A stretch of DNA of 64,000 nt from Porites lobata (lineage: Eukaryota > Cnidaria > Anthozoa > Scleractinia > Poritidae): the NCBI GenBank assembly GCA_942486035.1, contig CALNXK010000013.1, positions 1,691,501 to 1,755,500 of the forward strand, read 5' to 3'. Position numbers and translations under genes: made by a program. The notes beneath the pieces are model-generated. The model ran no database searches and was not told the origin of the DNA. It saw only the letters and a program-made list of their open reading frames with translations. Below, in pieces: positions 45,619-57,330 of the stretch (positions within the stretch are counted from its first letter, which is position 1; every line of letters starts with the position of its first letter).

Positions 45619-46611
45619 TTACGTTACTCTAGAGTTCTGAAGTACATATCTGTTTCTGTGGGGGCATGAACTTGCTAGTTCGTTTCGCCTGTTTAGGCTA
45701 CAAAGCTCTTTTTTACAAATGATGATAAACTTTTCATAAAGACAAAGATTACATTTTTTGCTAATGTTGCTATAAGCTTTACATTTCTTTAAAACTTTCC
45801 ATTTTATCTGGAAAGGTTTGTTAGAGTCTTGTAAAGTCCAAATATATTTTGATAGTTCCGTTTCATTTCTTCTGTTTGAGCGTCGAAAGGAGGACTGATG
45901 GTTTCTGTAACGTTCCTTAAAGTTTGTTGCCAGTCCGACGTAAGTTTCAGTTGTCGTCGCTGTAGTTACAGTGGCTTGGTAGATTACATTTGATTGGAGG
46001 CATTTTCCTTCGAGTGGACAATCTGGTTTCTTTCTGCAATTGCAGGTGTCAGGTTGTTGCGTTGGTGAGTTGAAATTTGAAAGAACGTACTTGTTGTGTG
46101 ACGAGATGACAGATTTCATGTTAGGCATGCATGAGTAGCTTAGTTTTAGCGTGTGTCTGTTGAAAATCTTGTGGAGTGGGTGGTTTTTTGGAAAGCATTT
46201 GTCGACGATGTGCAGAAATTTTCTTCCAAGGTTAGTTCTGACGTTTGAGTTGAAAGGAGGGTTGTACCATGTGATGTTTCTTGTTCGTTTTCTTTTGTTT
46301 TTCGGAGCTTTCTCTTGTGGGGGGTTGTATGCTAAGTTGTGGTCGTATCCGCTTTCTGTTAGAGCTTTCTGGTAAGGGGCAACAGATTCGTCAAATACTT
46401 CTTTGCTGGATGAGATGCTAGTTAACCTTTTGTTAATGTTGAGTGGGATATTCTTTAGTAGTGCAGGGGGGTGGTTGCTCTGTTGGTGGACATAGGACAG
46501 TTTATTATTAGGCTTCATGAAAGGCTTGTAGCACCCGTTTGTGAGGTTGAAGGTCACATCAAGAAAGTTGACGACCTTTTTGTTAGCTTCGATTGTGATT
46601 TTAAGGCCATT
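45619..46611 (-). pseudogene. Penelope-like RT/GIY-YIG endonuclease, C-terminal part
   Basis: An open frame without internal stops. The genuine element-coded part begins near residue Asn-Gly-Leu-Lys of the frame; the first 14 codons of the open frame (to 46653) are antisense sequence of copy C. It has the RT-proximal block KKVVNFLDVTFNLTNG, YKPFMKPNNKLSYVHQQSNH and PPALLKNIP, a basic linker, the cysteine linker CNCRKKPDCPLEGKCL, then a GIY-YIG nuclease: ETYVGLATNFKERYRNHQ with the catalytic Arg, and LCYLEK-like CLYEKF with the catalytic Glu. The YxDD palm motif of the reverse transcriptase is absent, so it cannot reverse-transcribe. In intact Penelope-like elements this protein nicks target DNA and primes RT. 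Confidence 0.85.
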
Positions 46612-47049
46612 GGAACTATCAAAATATATTTGGACTTTACAAGACTCTAACAAACCTTTCCAGATAAAATGGAAAGTTTTAAAGAAATGTAAAGCTTATA
46701 GCAACATTAGCAAAAAATGTAATCTTTGTCTTTATGAAAAGTTTATCATCATTTGTAAAAAAGAGCTTTGTACCCTAAACAGGCGAAACGAACTAGCAAG
46801 TTCATGCCCCCACAGAAACAGATATGTACTTCAGAACTCTAGAGTAACGTAACTAAGACACAATCCATCTGTTACCTAGATACTATCTCTTAACGCATCC
46901 CTATATTTACTGCCAGCTTTTAATTTTAACGGTCAATCGTTGAAGTTGCCTGATGAGTGTGGTCCTACAATTTCGGACCATACGAAACAGCACTGTCGCA
47001 ATAAACGATCAATGATTACTCCTGAAGCCTGAACTCCTGTGATTATTAA
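46612..47049 (+). mobile_element. Penelope-like element copy C, inverted
   Basis: Reverse complement of 45425-45859 on the plus strand, starting GGAACTATCAAAATATATTT. It encodes the end of the nuclease domain (from ELSKYIWTLQDSN; frame to 46852) and ends with a hammerhead and the (TA)n junction. The frame's first 24 codons (46541-46611) are antisense of copy B. Confidence 0.85.
46936..47009 (+). ncRNA. Type I hammerhead ribozyme, copy C
   Basis: Stem I: ATCGT (46936-46940) with ACGAT (47005-47009), and TTGC (46946-46949) with GCAA (46998-47001), separated by loops. Core CTGATGA at 46950-46956. Stem II GTGTGGTCC (46957-46965) pairs with GGACCATAC (46975-46983), with one G-U pair and a 9-nt loop. 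GAAA at 46984-46987. Stem III CAG/CTG around CA. Cleavage triplet GTC at 46995-46997, so cleavage after 46997. A very short stem III is usual in Penelope-like and retrozyme hammerheads, which may act as dimers. Confidence 0.9.
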
Positions 47050-47054
47050 TATAT

Positions 47055-47107
<53 letters not shown>
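47049..47107. repeat. (TA)n microsatellite at the end of copy C
   Basis: About 30 TA units with a small interruption. It abuts the 3' end of copy C, as TA runs also abut copies A and B. Confidence 0.9.
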
Positions 47108-47109
<2 letters not shown>

Positions 47110-47110
<1 letters not shown>

Positions 47111-48904
47111 ATAAAATGTGACCCTCCACATGATTCTGATCCTAAAAGTGCCCACAACACGCTTCCCCTTTAAAACAAAAGAACTCATTTTAACACGCCT
47201 TTGTTTCAGAGCACGCGCTTGGGGCAATTAAGCGTGAGCAAGTCGAAAAGAAGAAAGTGTTAAAGTTTTCAAAAAGAAAAAGCCCCGAGCGAACTTTTTC
47301 AATTAGCTATTGTGGCGATCGCGACGATTATATGAAAACCAGTCAGTTTGCGGGTTCTGATTGGACAAAAACTTTTGTTCTATTATACAAGCCTGTAAAC
47401 TCATAATTATAGAAAACGGCTTTTAGCCACAGCTGCAAACAATGATCTGGAGGAAGCTCAAAAACAGACAATTCATTTACTCTGAGCCAACCTCTCCTTC
47501 TTTCAAAAAGCTTTGGTTTCCACGTTCTAGTGATTTCACTATTCGCTGATGCCGTAAGTTTAAGTGATCTTGTATCCAAAAGCCGGAATCGAAAGCAGTT
47601 TTAGCTATATTTCGCGATGATGCGAAATCGCGAAAGACAACAACTGTGGTAATTTCTGTTGTTGATAAAAAGGTAAGTATGTACAAACAAGCAGCAAAAC
47701 CAATAGATCTAGCATTCTTAACCTTTTTCCTATGTTAGAGTAAAATCCCTGAAAGAAATTGTTCCCAAAATATCTGATCAAAAAAAAGATCTTATCTTGG
47801 GTAGGAAAAGCGTCCTCTTCAGGTAGTAAACAAGGTGCCAGCGATAATGAAAGATGCCAGTTTCGTAGTTGTTATTTGTCGTTTGTTGGTTTGTTTTTTT
47901 TTCCAATATTTATTTAAGCACTTCGATAGTGTTGATGTCATATCGGAAGATAACGCCTTTACCTGGCCACGGCAATGGATCCTGCTTCCAAATTAAGAGC
48001 TACAAGTTATGCCGTCCATAGCTGTACGCGCGCACATCCGATACCTTCGCAAAAACACCCATCCTTACTGCAGCAATCAATCCAAAAAACAGAGCTTGAA
48101 CAGAGGTGAATGATGAATAAAGTCCACTATTGCAACAGCTGCCAGTGCCTTGTAATTCAAACACCTATATTATTGACTCAACAAAACACAGCTACGTACA
48201 GTTAAAATGTTCAATCTTGATTCACTTCTGTTTTAAAACACCCATGAACTAACTCTTTCAGCGGGATGTTTGCTTTTACTGCCGAAATGCAAAGGCAAAA
48301 TAATGGCCGTTGAATAAGTGTTTTTTGTTTGATCCAAAAAGTTTTGAGAAAGTTCAAAGCGAAATCAGCAATTACTTTGGTGCGATGCCACTAAGTCTTT
48401 GTTTTAATTGGCTCCCGTACATAAATTCGGATGAAAGTAAAGCCAGGGAACTTGGGCAACTTCATGAAAGAATTAAACCACACTTTTTGCTCGAAGGAAC
48501 TATTTATTAGTCAACTTAGTTTTATAAAAGCGTTAGGCGGTACTTTCCATTGGTTTACCTAATTTCACAATTCACAACATAAGTAAACAAGCTTTCGTTC
48601 TAGTCAGCTCGAATATAGAAGCTCGCTGTGAAATGACCAAATGTATATAGCAGTGATATAGGTAATTGACATCGCCTCTGAAAAAACTTATTCTGACTTA
48701 TATATTGTTCTTGTATTTTTGTTTGATAATTGCATCTGTAGACAATGGAAAGCAGATGGGATGGCACAATTGTGTTTAATAGGGGACTGTCTCCTTTATC
48801 CTCTATTTTTTAAAACCGCTCGGTGGGAATCGAAATAAGATACACCACTATCAAAGAAAGACAAGTCAATACGTTAGCTTATAGAATTAAATAAATATCA
48901 TACT
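47110..48904. other. No gene recognised
   Basis: The minus frames 47343-47579 and 47477-47686 overlap a sequence (GATTGGACAAAAACTTTTG) that resembles a repeat terminus. Plus ORF 48310-48510 has no features. Nothing is supported. Confidence 0.4.
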
Positions 48905-49085
48905 TTATAAAATAACTGAGATATCACGCGCGTTCTGATTGGTTAAAAACCTATGGTTTATTTGGCCGGTAAACTCATAGAAAACTTAAAGTTGTTTTAT
49001 TAACTCTCTTCGGCTCGTGTTCTCCCATCATCCCGCGTGGGTTATCACGCCGGTACACCCATAGAAAGTGTGGTCTATTGCTTAA
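48905..49085. mobile_element. Foldback-family MITE copy
   Basis: The right end CCCATAGAAAGTGTGGTC, then TATTGCTTA, matches the 3291-3466 termini. The left part (ACCTATGGTTTATTTGGCCGG, preceded by TGATTGGTTAAAAA) matches the fragment at 4617-4700 in reverse. So two sub-families share the ACCGG ... CATAGAAA word. Confidence 0.7.
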
Positions 49086-52000
49086 GTATACGACTCTACC
49101 GTACTGCATATGCGATTCACCATCAAAGGAAGTTAGTTTAGTTACTAAAGAGCAAAGCTCACATCGTTAGACCTTAAAAATTAATAAAGAACATACAGCA
49201 TTAAGTTTTTTTTTGATATTTCTGGTTTCATACTGTACTTGTAATAGGAAAACATAATGGGAAACATTTTTATCTCTGTAACCTCACCTGCCTAATACAA
49301 GGAATTAGCTGTATAGATGTAATGGATATTTATGTCATACCAAAAACTTGGGTAGTTGTGAAAACACATTCAGAGCAAGTACTTTGTAAAGTATGCTCGA
49401 AATCCCTTTAAAACCAATTTAAGGAATAAGCGATGCTCTAAGCATACACGGAACTGAACAATATCAAAACCATTGGAACAATCGCTCAGTACAAACGCCA
49501 AAATACACCCGACCCGTCACATCAAAAATTACCAAGCAATACTTAAGCTTATAGTCAGTGCCAATACAGGCTAAGAGGTAAATTCATGAAGTGTCCTGAC
49601 TGCTTAATCAAGACATATCAGTTTTTAAGTAAGGAAAAAGAACAAAACAGGTCCTAGCTCGAGCAGACTAGCATCACTGTACGACCATGGGCAATAACTG
49701 CCTGCACTGAGGTCTAGGGATTAATTCTAAAAGATTCCGAATGAAAGATTACGAATTACGTACAAAAAATGCATGGAACAATTATTTTCGTGAAATTACA
49801 CATCAAGAAAAGCATACTGAAAATTGCTTAACATGCGTCTGTGTCGGAAACCTGTTAAGCAAAGTTTTATCAGTACGATCGATGAAATTCGTTTCATCCG
49901 CTTCAAAATTGTACAGCCGGAAAGTGCCCCTAAACAAACCGGGCAGTATTAAGAATGAACCATTACTACCAATCTCGTTTCGTTCTCGGGCTTACACAGT
50001 TAATCATGATGGGCTGCAAATAAAAGCTCACAATTGTTGTTCCTCTCGTCTGAAAATTGCAATAAAATGTGCTGGATAAAACACATTAATGCATTAATCA
50101 GGGATGGACTACAGTTTTTTTGGCAAAGCCTTACAGTTTGCACGTGCAAACACATCGCTACAAAATTCTTATATTAGATTCTCAATATTTGAAAGCGAAA
50201 AAAAAAGATAATTGTCAACAATTGCGACTATTGCAAAATAAACTGACGGGGCTCATTTTTGGATTGCCTCAAAATATTTAGTTACCCAAATCTGCTTGAT
50301 TATTGAGGTGCGCAATTTGTTGATATTTTTTATTATCATTTCTATCTCTCTGCTGTGAGATTAGGACGCGTTTCCCAATTTAACGATTAAAACAGATTCT
50401 GTCACGACTATATATTCATATTTTATACACGCAAATAAGTTTTGGCATCGTCCTACGGAAAGGTCTGCATGAGCTGCAATACAGATTAGCCTGTGATGCC
50501 AGCTGCTTCGCACAATTTTTTTGCAGCTATATACCGTTGCCAAGACCAATGAATCAGCGTGATTTCTTCGCTTTCCTTTCCGATATTAAATGTTTGCTTT
50601 TGCTATATTTTGAAGCAATTTTTGTTCGATTTGTGGGGACGAGTTGTCTAATATGCCTGAATAGGTGTAGGTCATAGTTGTAAAAATCATTTTATTGAAA
50701 GCAAGATTAAAGATCAATATTGTTGGAGTTGACGGATTTAAAGTAATTTCACCTAAGAAAAGAATATAAAAACACCTTAAGCAAATATCTCATATAGGTC
50801 GAAGATAAGCAGATTACGGTTAATTTACAAAGCCTGGCGTTTCCTAAATATGCAGGTGCATGTGGATAGCGGTTACAACAGAGGCTAGAATCGAAAATGT
50901 TGCCAGGGGCAAAAACTCCTGAAACGATAAGCAGAAAATCTGGGGAGAAAGCAATACCAAGGCTCAAGAGATTGGATCACCTCCTCGATAAAAACAGATC
51001 AAACTTCCAAAAAATAGACGGTGAGTAAGCAATGTAGCGTATAAACACCTACGTTAGTACCTAGGTTGACGATCGAGATATCGTTGCAATTGAATTTTTT
51101 TTTGTGATTACACTGTAAAGCTCAAAACCGTCTAAGCGCCAGTGAGATTAGTCTTTACTAAACTGGAAGTAACTAACTGGAAATATACACCGGCATACAA
51201 TCGGTATTCGTTAATATTTAAAGAAACTTTTTCACTCTGGTATTTTTAAAGGTGTCCGCCGGTTTTAATTTAAACGTTTTCCACACATTGCGGCTTGAAC
51301 CTTACCCCGGTAGACAAATAAAAATCTTTCATCCATCAGCATCAGATGGAAAAGAAAACTGCACTGCCCGCATTTTTATAACCCATGAACCAATAAAGCT
51401 GTCTCTTACTAGACAGGAACAGCACTCCTCAAAACGAGTCACTGAAATTCGTCGATGACGGCGATATTAATGTCGCCTCAAAGTTTGGCTATTGTGGCTT
51501 CGATTTTCATCATGATTGTTATTACCGTTTGACAATTGCATTTGTAGTCAATGGAAGCAAAAGGCAGATGAGCCAAAAATGTCAGTAAAAAGTACCGAAT
51601 TAAAGCTGTACTTTACATTTTTGGTAGCTTCTCAAGTTATCCATGGAGGGAGGAAAATCCTCAGTAGCAGGTGGATCAGCCTAGAGCCAGTTCCTTAGAA
51701 CTAGGATCTTCCTTCTAAGAGGTAGGAAGATCCTAGCCCCAAGTGAACTGCCTTTGCTATTCTTAGTACTACAAATTATAGGGACAAACCAAACAAAAAT
51801 GGTGGCAGGTCGTTCAGTGGTTAATCACGGCAATAAAGGCCGACCATTTCGTTTGGCGTTACCACGATCTGATTATTGTGTGAATTATCCTGAAAGGTAA
51901 TTATTAACGCCAGTAAAGACAGCAAATTGTATTTTTGTTTTTGACGCCCGCAATTTTTAATTCCTTCTTGATCCTTCTCTACTTCAGGACACCACAGACC

Positions 52001-52255
52001 AAAATTTCTGCATGTAGACCCAGCGAAAATTTGTTCCACCTTCTAGGGTCTTCCTCCCTTCATATAAACAGCCCTCTCGACGACACCACCGTCCATATGA
52101 TGTGTTCCCTAAGTGCATCAATTGGAGAAAACAAGTCCCAAGAGTTAGCGAAAATAAATTTGTAATGTACTGCTTGTAAACGAAAAGACCTCGTCATAAA
52201 TGCTGAGATGCTGACGGTCTGCAAATGGAAAAAAACATGATGGTGATATAATATC
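49086..52255. other. No gene recognised; hairpin at 51701-51736
   Basis: Contains a perfect 12-bp hairpin (CTAGGATCTTCC / GGAAGATCCTAG, 51701-51736) that may mark a decayed foldback. The 112-codon ORF at 49741-50079 starts with ATG and is Lys/Asn/Cys-rich without any recognisable domain; I treat it as unproven. Confidence 0.4.
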
Positions 52256-52359
52256 CACTTAATGTCAGATCCCTAGGGAAACAGTTAGTTTTGTTTTCCC
52301 GAGAGTCTCGGGAAAACAACACTAACTGGTTCAGTTCCCGAGAGACTTGACATTAAGTG
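52256..52359. mobile_element. 104-bp foldback MITE, CACTTAATGTCA termini
   Basis: CACTTAATGTCA ... TGACATTAAGTG ends, inner arms with imperfect AACAGTTAGTTTTGTTTTCC / GGAAAACAACACTAACTG, and a CGAGAGTCTCG centre. Confidence 0.85.
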
Positions 52360-53836
52360 TTTTGCTATATTTCTAGACTTTTACTTCAACAGCAACAAAA
52401 GAATAACCGGAGCTAATTAAAACAGTCGACTCGGCACTTATAATGAATGATTTGCAAAGTACTTTCCTTATATTATAACTATTATATTCCACTAGCTGCT
52501 GTTTTTATTCTGGGAACTTCTGGGATAACTTTAAAAATCGTTGTTTTTTTAGCTTCAGGCTTCGTGTTGAGTGTGTTGTTATAGTTGTGTTCATTCAAGA
52601 GAAAGAAAACTGGCAGGACCTGGCAGTGTTTTTTCCCGCCCTCTGTCACGCCACTTTCCACCATGTTTTGATCAAGTGCTGTAAGGTACATTGTTTAATC
52701 TATCACGAACGGGATACACCTGATTTTAGTCAAGGCCACGTGACCAAGAATCGACCAATGGCAGTCCCTGTTTAGTAAAATCGCCTGGATTATCTCGACC
52801 GAACAATCAAGGCTATCCTCTGATGCAATCCAGGACGAACCGAACAATTTAGGCGAATGCAGTAGTAAAGAATAAAACTGAAATACATGTATGCACAGAA
52901 AGGATGGTGAACAATTATCTCGCATAAGAATCTCGATCGTCCCACTGGCAATAACAATTTTGAAGTAGCTATGTGTTACATGGCAGGTGAAGGAAAAAGA
53001 CAACAGCAATATTCATACTAAATACAAAAAATCTCTTTTCACACAAATTGAATCACTTCGCTAAACAAAAACATCAGTTTTTCACTTTCCATTAGATGTT
53101 ACCCTCTAGGGGTTGGCTGTGTTTTCTAGGATGCAGAATAATACATTTCCGTTTCGCGATGAATTTGGCCACAAGGAATGGTTGTTTATTAATTATATTT
53201 AGAAAGCATTATAGAAAAGTATTTTTTTGTTAAAAGAAAAGAGCAAATAAATATCGTAGAAATGAGAATTACAACCAGTCATTAGGAAGAAGAAGAGTCA
53301 AGTTATACACCACAAAAAGCTTATTACAGACTGTAATTAATCTCTGCACTTTTAAACCTTGTTTTATTCTAAATACTATTTGGTCAAAAGGTTATAACGA
53401 ATTAACGATAAAACTAAAAAAACAAAAGAAAAAACTAATTAGCGAAAAGTAGTTCTCATCATGGTGACGATTGATTACTGACCAAAGCTTAAGGCTAAAA
53501 TAGATGATTAAATATATCTCATTAACTCGAACGGATTAACTGGTTAACGAGGCTGTTCTAATGAAAAGGGGGAAATTTAATAACTGAATCATTAAGAATA
53601 GTCAGCACTTTCTTGACCAACTTAGAAGTAAAGATTCGGGTTCAGTAATTGATTTGTTAACTAAACCCATTTCGATCGAATCGCTTCTCAAACAGGTTAG
53701 GGCCCTGAATCTCTGTGTCCAATGGCTTTCAGCAAAAATAGAGTAAATAAATTGACATAAAGATAGTTTCTGAACCGAATACTACCACTAATATTGACCA
53801 GCAAATATTTTCCATTGTTATACACATTTCAGGTGG
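52360..53836. other. 5' flank/intron of the receptor at 53861; nothing else recognised
   Basis: Ends with the acceptor TTATACACATTTCAG (AG at 53831-53832). Short ORFs at 52482-52775 and 52695-53009 lack features. Confidence 0.45.
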
Positions 53837-53860
53837 ATGTCTCTGAGCCATCCTCAAAGT

Positions 53861-54757
53861 ATGGATTTCTTAAGATGGAATACATTATGGAGTTTTTGTT
53901 TTGGGGTGATGGCTTTCATTATCGTCATTGGAAACGCCATTTCCACCTCTATACTTCTCTCAAAACGATTCCGCAAGCGTCCACATTACCTCTTAACAAG
54001 CCTGGCAATAGCGGATCTAGTGGTTGGATTACTTGCAGTACCGTTGTACATAATTATAGCTGATCCAGGACAGAAACTTTTGCCTAGAGTGCTATATGAT
54101 TGCGTGGATATGTTCGCTGGCAAGTCCTCAATGTTTACTCTGGCCGTCATTTCTCTTGAAAGACTTCACGCTATTGCTCGGCCGCTTCGACACAGGCAAG
54201 TGACCTTGGGTCATTATACCATTGCTATAGTTACTCCTTGGATTCTTTCATTTATGGTCGCATCAACTCGGGTGTTGCTACATTTCTCTGTCTTGACAAA
54301 GGAGGAGTTCGTCACCGTTGTTACTATCAGCTTATCGGCGCCACTGCTGACAACGTGCTTTGCTTATTGCCTTATTTGGAGAAAGCAATCCTCAAGTATA
54401 CATAATAATGAAATGAGAGCACGAAATGACGCCAGACTATTGAGGACATCACTTATAATAACTGTAGCATTTGTTTTTTCATGGCTTCCATTCGAAATTC
54501 TGACAATAGTGGCCAGCCTCTGCATTTCATGTCAAAACCATTCATTTTTAGTTATTTACCCCATAAAGCTTCTACAATATAGTAATTCCTTCATTAATTT
54601 TGTCATTTATTGCTTGAGAATGCCAGAATTCAAAAGGACATTATCAAAAATGCTGCCGAGCTGCAAATTTATCCAGGGTCGATGCCAAGTTCCTTACCCG
54701 CTAATCGATCATGGGACAGGTGTCGCGCTTGTTTCATTTGCAAGCCTGCGCCGGTGA
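53861..54757 (+). CDS. Rhodopsin-class receptor, paralogue group member 4 (298 aa)
   Basis: Start taken at MDFLRWNTLW to match the 40901 paralogue. An in-frame Met eight codons earlier (53837, MSLSHPQS) is also possible and lies 4 nt after the acceptor. Landmarks: GN at 24-25, LAIADLVVG with Asp52, ERL at 100-102, Trp127, WLPF at 208-211, NFVIY at 246-250. Position 3.25 is not Cys; Cys81 (YDCVDMF) is at the same site as in 40901. Segment 41-60 (PHYLLTSLAIADLVVGLLAV) and the ERLxAIARPL motif are closest to 40901-41794, showing a recent tandem duplication in the same orientation. Ends TGVALVSFASLRR. Intact frame; ligand unknown. The other frames across it are shadows. Confidence 0.88.
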   Translation: MDFLRWNTLWSFCFGVMAFIIVIGNAISTSILLSKRFRKRPHYLLTSLAIADLVVGLLAVPLYIIIADPGQKLLPRVLYDCVDMFAGKSSMFTLAVISLERLHAIARPLRHRQVTLGHYTIAIVTPWILSFMVASTRVLLHFSVLTKEEFVTVVTISLSAPLLTTCFAYCLIWRKQSSSIHNNEMRARNDARLLRTSLIITVAFVFSWLPFEILTIVASLCISCQNHSFLVIYPIKLLQYSNSFINFVIYCLRMPEFKRTLSKMLPSCKFIQGRCQVPYPLIDHGTGVALVSFASLRR

Positions 54758-55370
54758 GCAGTTATCAAAAAAAAAGGAAAAATGACGTTGAACTTATAGT
54801 TGGACCAAAATTACACAACATAAAGAAGAAGAAAAAAATGATAGGATTTATAATTTGCCTTGTAATTGATTGTTAGCTATTGAGATTTATATATACGGCC
54901 GGCATGAATTCTTCACCTTTCACTGTTTAACTAGAAATATATTTATAAGTTGTTTTGATACAGTTTTTCGGAGACCTTACCGACGTTTTTCAATCGCCTT
55001 AAAAGCGATTTTAACCTTGTCCGACAAAATTTTTACCAGTGATTGACTATGAATTTCGCGCGCTCTAGTCCTGCTACTGAAAATCCGACACCAGGAACTT
55101 AGTGTGGTGTTTAGCAAATAACCTCCGTGAGAAGTAAATAATTATGTATGTTTGAATTCAAATAAAACGTAAATATATTTCAAAACTTATATTTTCGATA
55201 GCCGTGATAAATTGTTTAATAAAAAAGTTATGAATAACTCAAATTAATCTTGAGTAGCGTCAGAAGGCTGCTTAATATCATATTTTGATGCATGGAAATT
55301 TTGGTGTATTTTATTTCTTGCGATCCTGAAATCTAGCCTGTTTTCTCACCACCTGTCTAAGTGAACATCG
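54758..55370. other. No gene recognised
   Basis: AT-rich sequence, nothing supported. Confidence 0.45.
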
Positions 55371-55601
55371 CGCCAAAACGTCTACGCATGCGCCAGGTTG
55401 AGCATTTCCAGTCCCACTTTCCAGTCAGTTCTCCAGTCTCCGGCGCGCACTCGGCTTCACTCTGTGTGCAGTTTGTAGTTCAATTCAGGTGTCCTGCTTA
55501 ATGTTGCTCGTATTTTTGGTTATCTTATAGTTACTGAAATTTCTTTTATGGATAACCAGGCACAGATCACTGAAACAATTAGTTGATTAGATTACGAAAA
55601 G
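55371..55601 (+). promoter_or_regulatory. Candidate promoter and noncoding first exon
   Basis: A CpG-rich patch in AT-rich DNA contains an E2F-like GCGCCAAAA (55371-55379) and an NRF1-like GCATGCGCC (55386-55394), then CGGCGCGCACTCGG. It is followed about 200 bp later by a consensus donor AAAAG|GTAAGT (GT at 55602). No ATG-initiated coding frame precedes the donor, so it would be a 5'UTR exon of a gene continuing rightwards. Confidence 0.4.
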
Positions 55602-55868
55602 GTAAGTTTATAATAACTTGTGCAATTTTGGCTACTTTGAGTGTTAGGTAAACTGATTTCCTTTCACGAAAACAAAGTTTTTGACTGCCATTTTTCACTA
55701 AACCTGGCTGAAGTAAGACATAAAAAGTTATCACTGCAAGCTTGCGCTAATTTTCGGTTCCTCAATTTCTCAGTCTTAATGTCTTAAAACCGCTTTGGGC
55801 TATTTGGAAAACGACAACACACAATCGCTTTGTAGTTTTATTTAAGCTGATTTAAGCTTAAGTTTACC

Positions 55869-56658
55869 GGGTGACCCGAAAACACTGACCTTCCGTCCAC
55901 GGACATGCCTACGGACTTGGTACACGGACTACTGTACGGACCGGTCCACGGACCCCTCTTTACGGACCCCCATAAAAAGACAATAATAAAAATGACAATT
56001 AGAAATTTGACTCACCGCTTGTTTGTTTTGTTCTTTGATATTGTTGCCTCCTTCACTGTGGCGATGAAAGGAGGACAAGCGTACTTCGAAAAAGACCAAT
56101 AACTGAGCTAACTTGTGTATTCGCTGCTGGCCTCCGATTGCCTCCGCCATTTTGTTGGGCTCATTCCTCCTCGTGTTCAGTGACTCGTCTCAGACTTCAA
56201 AATTACGACACGGTATCTCCCCTTGTTTTCATGTTTTTCATGGCGCAAACACACAGATTTTTCTTTCCCAACCCAAAAAAAAAAAAAAAATTTCAACTCC
56301 AGGAGGATTCACCTATTTTTCATTTTTCTTAAATTATTCGACTCAAATTATCGTGATAAAGTGTGAAGGAACGCAAGGTAGATTTTAAATGACATTTTCA
56401 CTGCCTTTCCCATCCTGGATCTTGAATTCTTCAACACAAAAGAGTTTAAAGCTTTTTCGGCGAAAATATGATGCAATGTACCTAATACGGAAAAAAAGGA
56501 GGAAACAATAACAAAAAGCAAAACAAAAACTGAAATAAAACGGTAAGTCAAATCTCTAATTGTCATTTTTTATTGTTGTCTTTTTGTGAGGGGTACGTAA
56601 AGGGGGGTCCGTGGGGGGGTCCATGGACAAGGGGTCATTGAGTGTTTTCGGGTCACCC
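55869..56658. mobile_element. 790-bp MULE-like nonautonomous element with 10-bp target duplication
   Basis: The left begins GGGTGACCCGAAAACACTGA and the right ends GTGTTTTCGGGTCACCC, its mirror. Identity continues inward for roughly 120 bp with changes (CACGGACCCC / GGGGTCCGTG; AATGACAATTAGA / TCTAATTGTCATT). TAAGTTTACC is repeated exactly at 55859-55868 and 56659-56668. A 9-10 bp duplication with long inverted arms fits Mutator-like elements. No transposase is present; the short ORFs are chance frames over T-rich and A-rich tracts. Confidence 0.8.
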
Positions 56659-56668
56659 TAAGTTTACC

Positions 56669-57330
56669 AGTGAGTTCTTGTTTTGAAATGAAGCCCTTCT
56701 GAGTTGATTGCCATAAAACATAAGCTTAATAATACTATTGAGGTTGGCAGCAAGTTGACAACTCTATTTTATTTATTTATTTTTTCATTCTCGAAGGCTG
56801 CAAGCATCTGGTTTTCATCATTGATAAACATGTTGGTATTTCCATTAAAACAATACGATATCGGAAAAATATGGGGCAATTACTCCATATAGATAGCCTA
56901 GGAACACTCACAATTTATAAAGATTTTATAGCCAGTCAACTAATTGACCTTTCCCTTTTTAAAAATATCATCATCATTATTTTTCGTTTGTTTTTGTTTT
57001 GTTTGCTTGTTTGTCTTTTCTAGTTTGTTTCAAAGAATATCGTTTATTAACCTTCTGGTTGTTTTATTGTATATAGTAAACTTTAAACGGTGACGTGATT
57101 TTGTTTTTGGAAATATGCTGAGTCACCGTTTCAAAGATACTGATGTTCTGAAATTTCAATTTAGATCCAATTTTCCTCACACATGTTAACCTGAGATCAC
57201 GCTCTATTTTCCTTTCGCTTGATTGAAAAAATTCTGGCAGGAGAGGGGAGACGAAAAGAGAGGCCGATACAAATCTTCTTTGAAACGTCTACGACCCACT
57301 CTTTTTTTATTGATGGACATTTACCGAAAC
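56669..57330. other. No gene recognised
   Basis: AT/T-rich sequence with nothing supported. Confidence 0.45.

Larger units (their letters stand above)
45420..46611 (-). mobile_element. Penelope-like element copy B, 5'-truncated
   Basis: The longest copy. Its 3' end (minus strand) is at about 45420, next to the inverted repeat. Its 5' end is broken at 46611, where it abuts the opposed copy C. It contains the RT thumb region, linker, GIY-YIG endonuclease and hammerhead ribozyme. Confidence 0.85.

Noticed and set aside
46933..47227. Tyr/Ile repeat proteins (YIYIYIYI)
   Set aside because: Pure translation of the (TA)n microsatellite.
49741..50079. 112-codon plus-strand ORF with ATG start
   Set aside because: No signal peptide, domain, repeat or splice context; length alone is not enough in AT-rich DNA.
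56113..56388. 91-codon ORF within the MULE-like element as a transposase
   Set aside because: No conserved residues; it runs through an A-rich tract.
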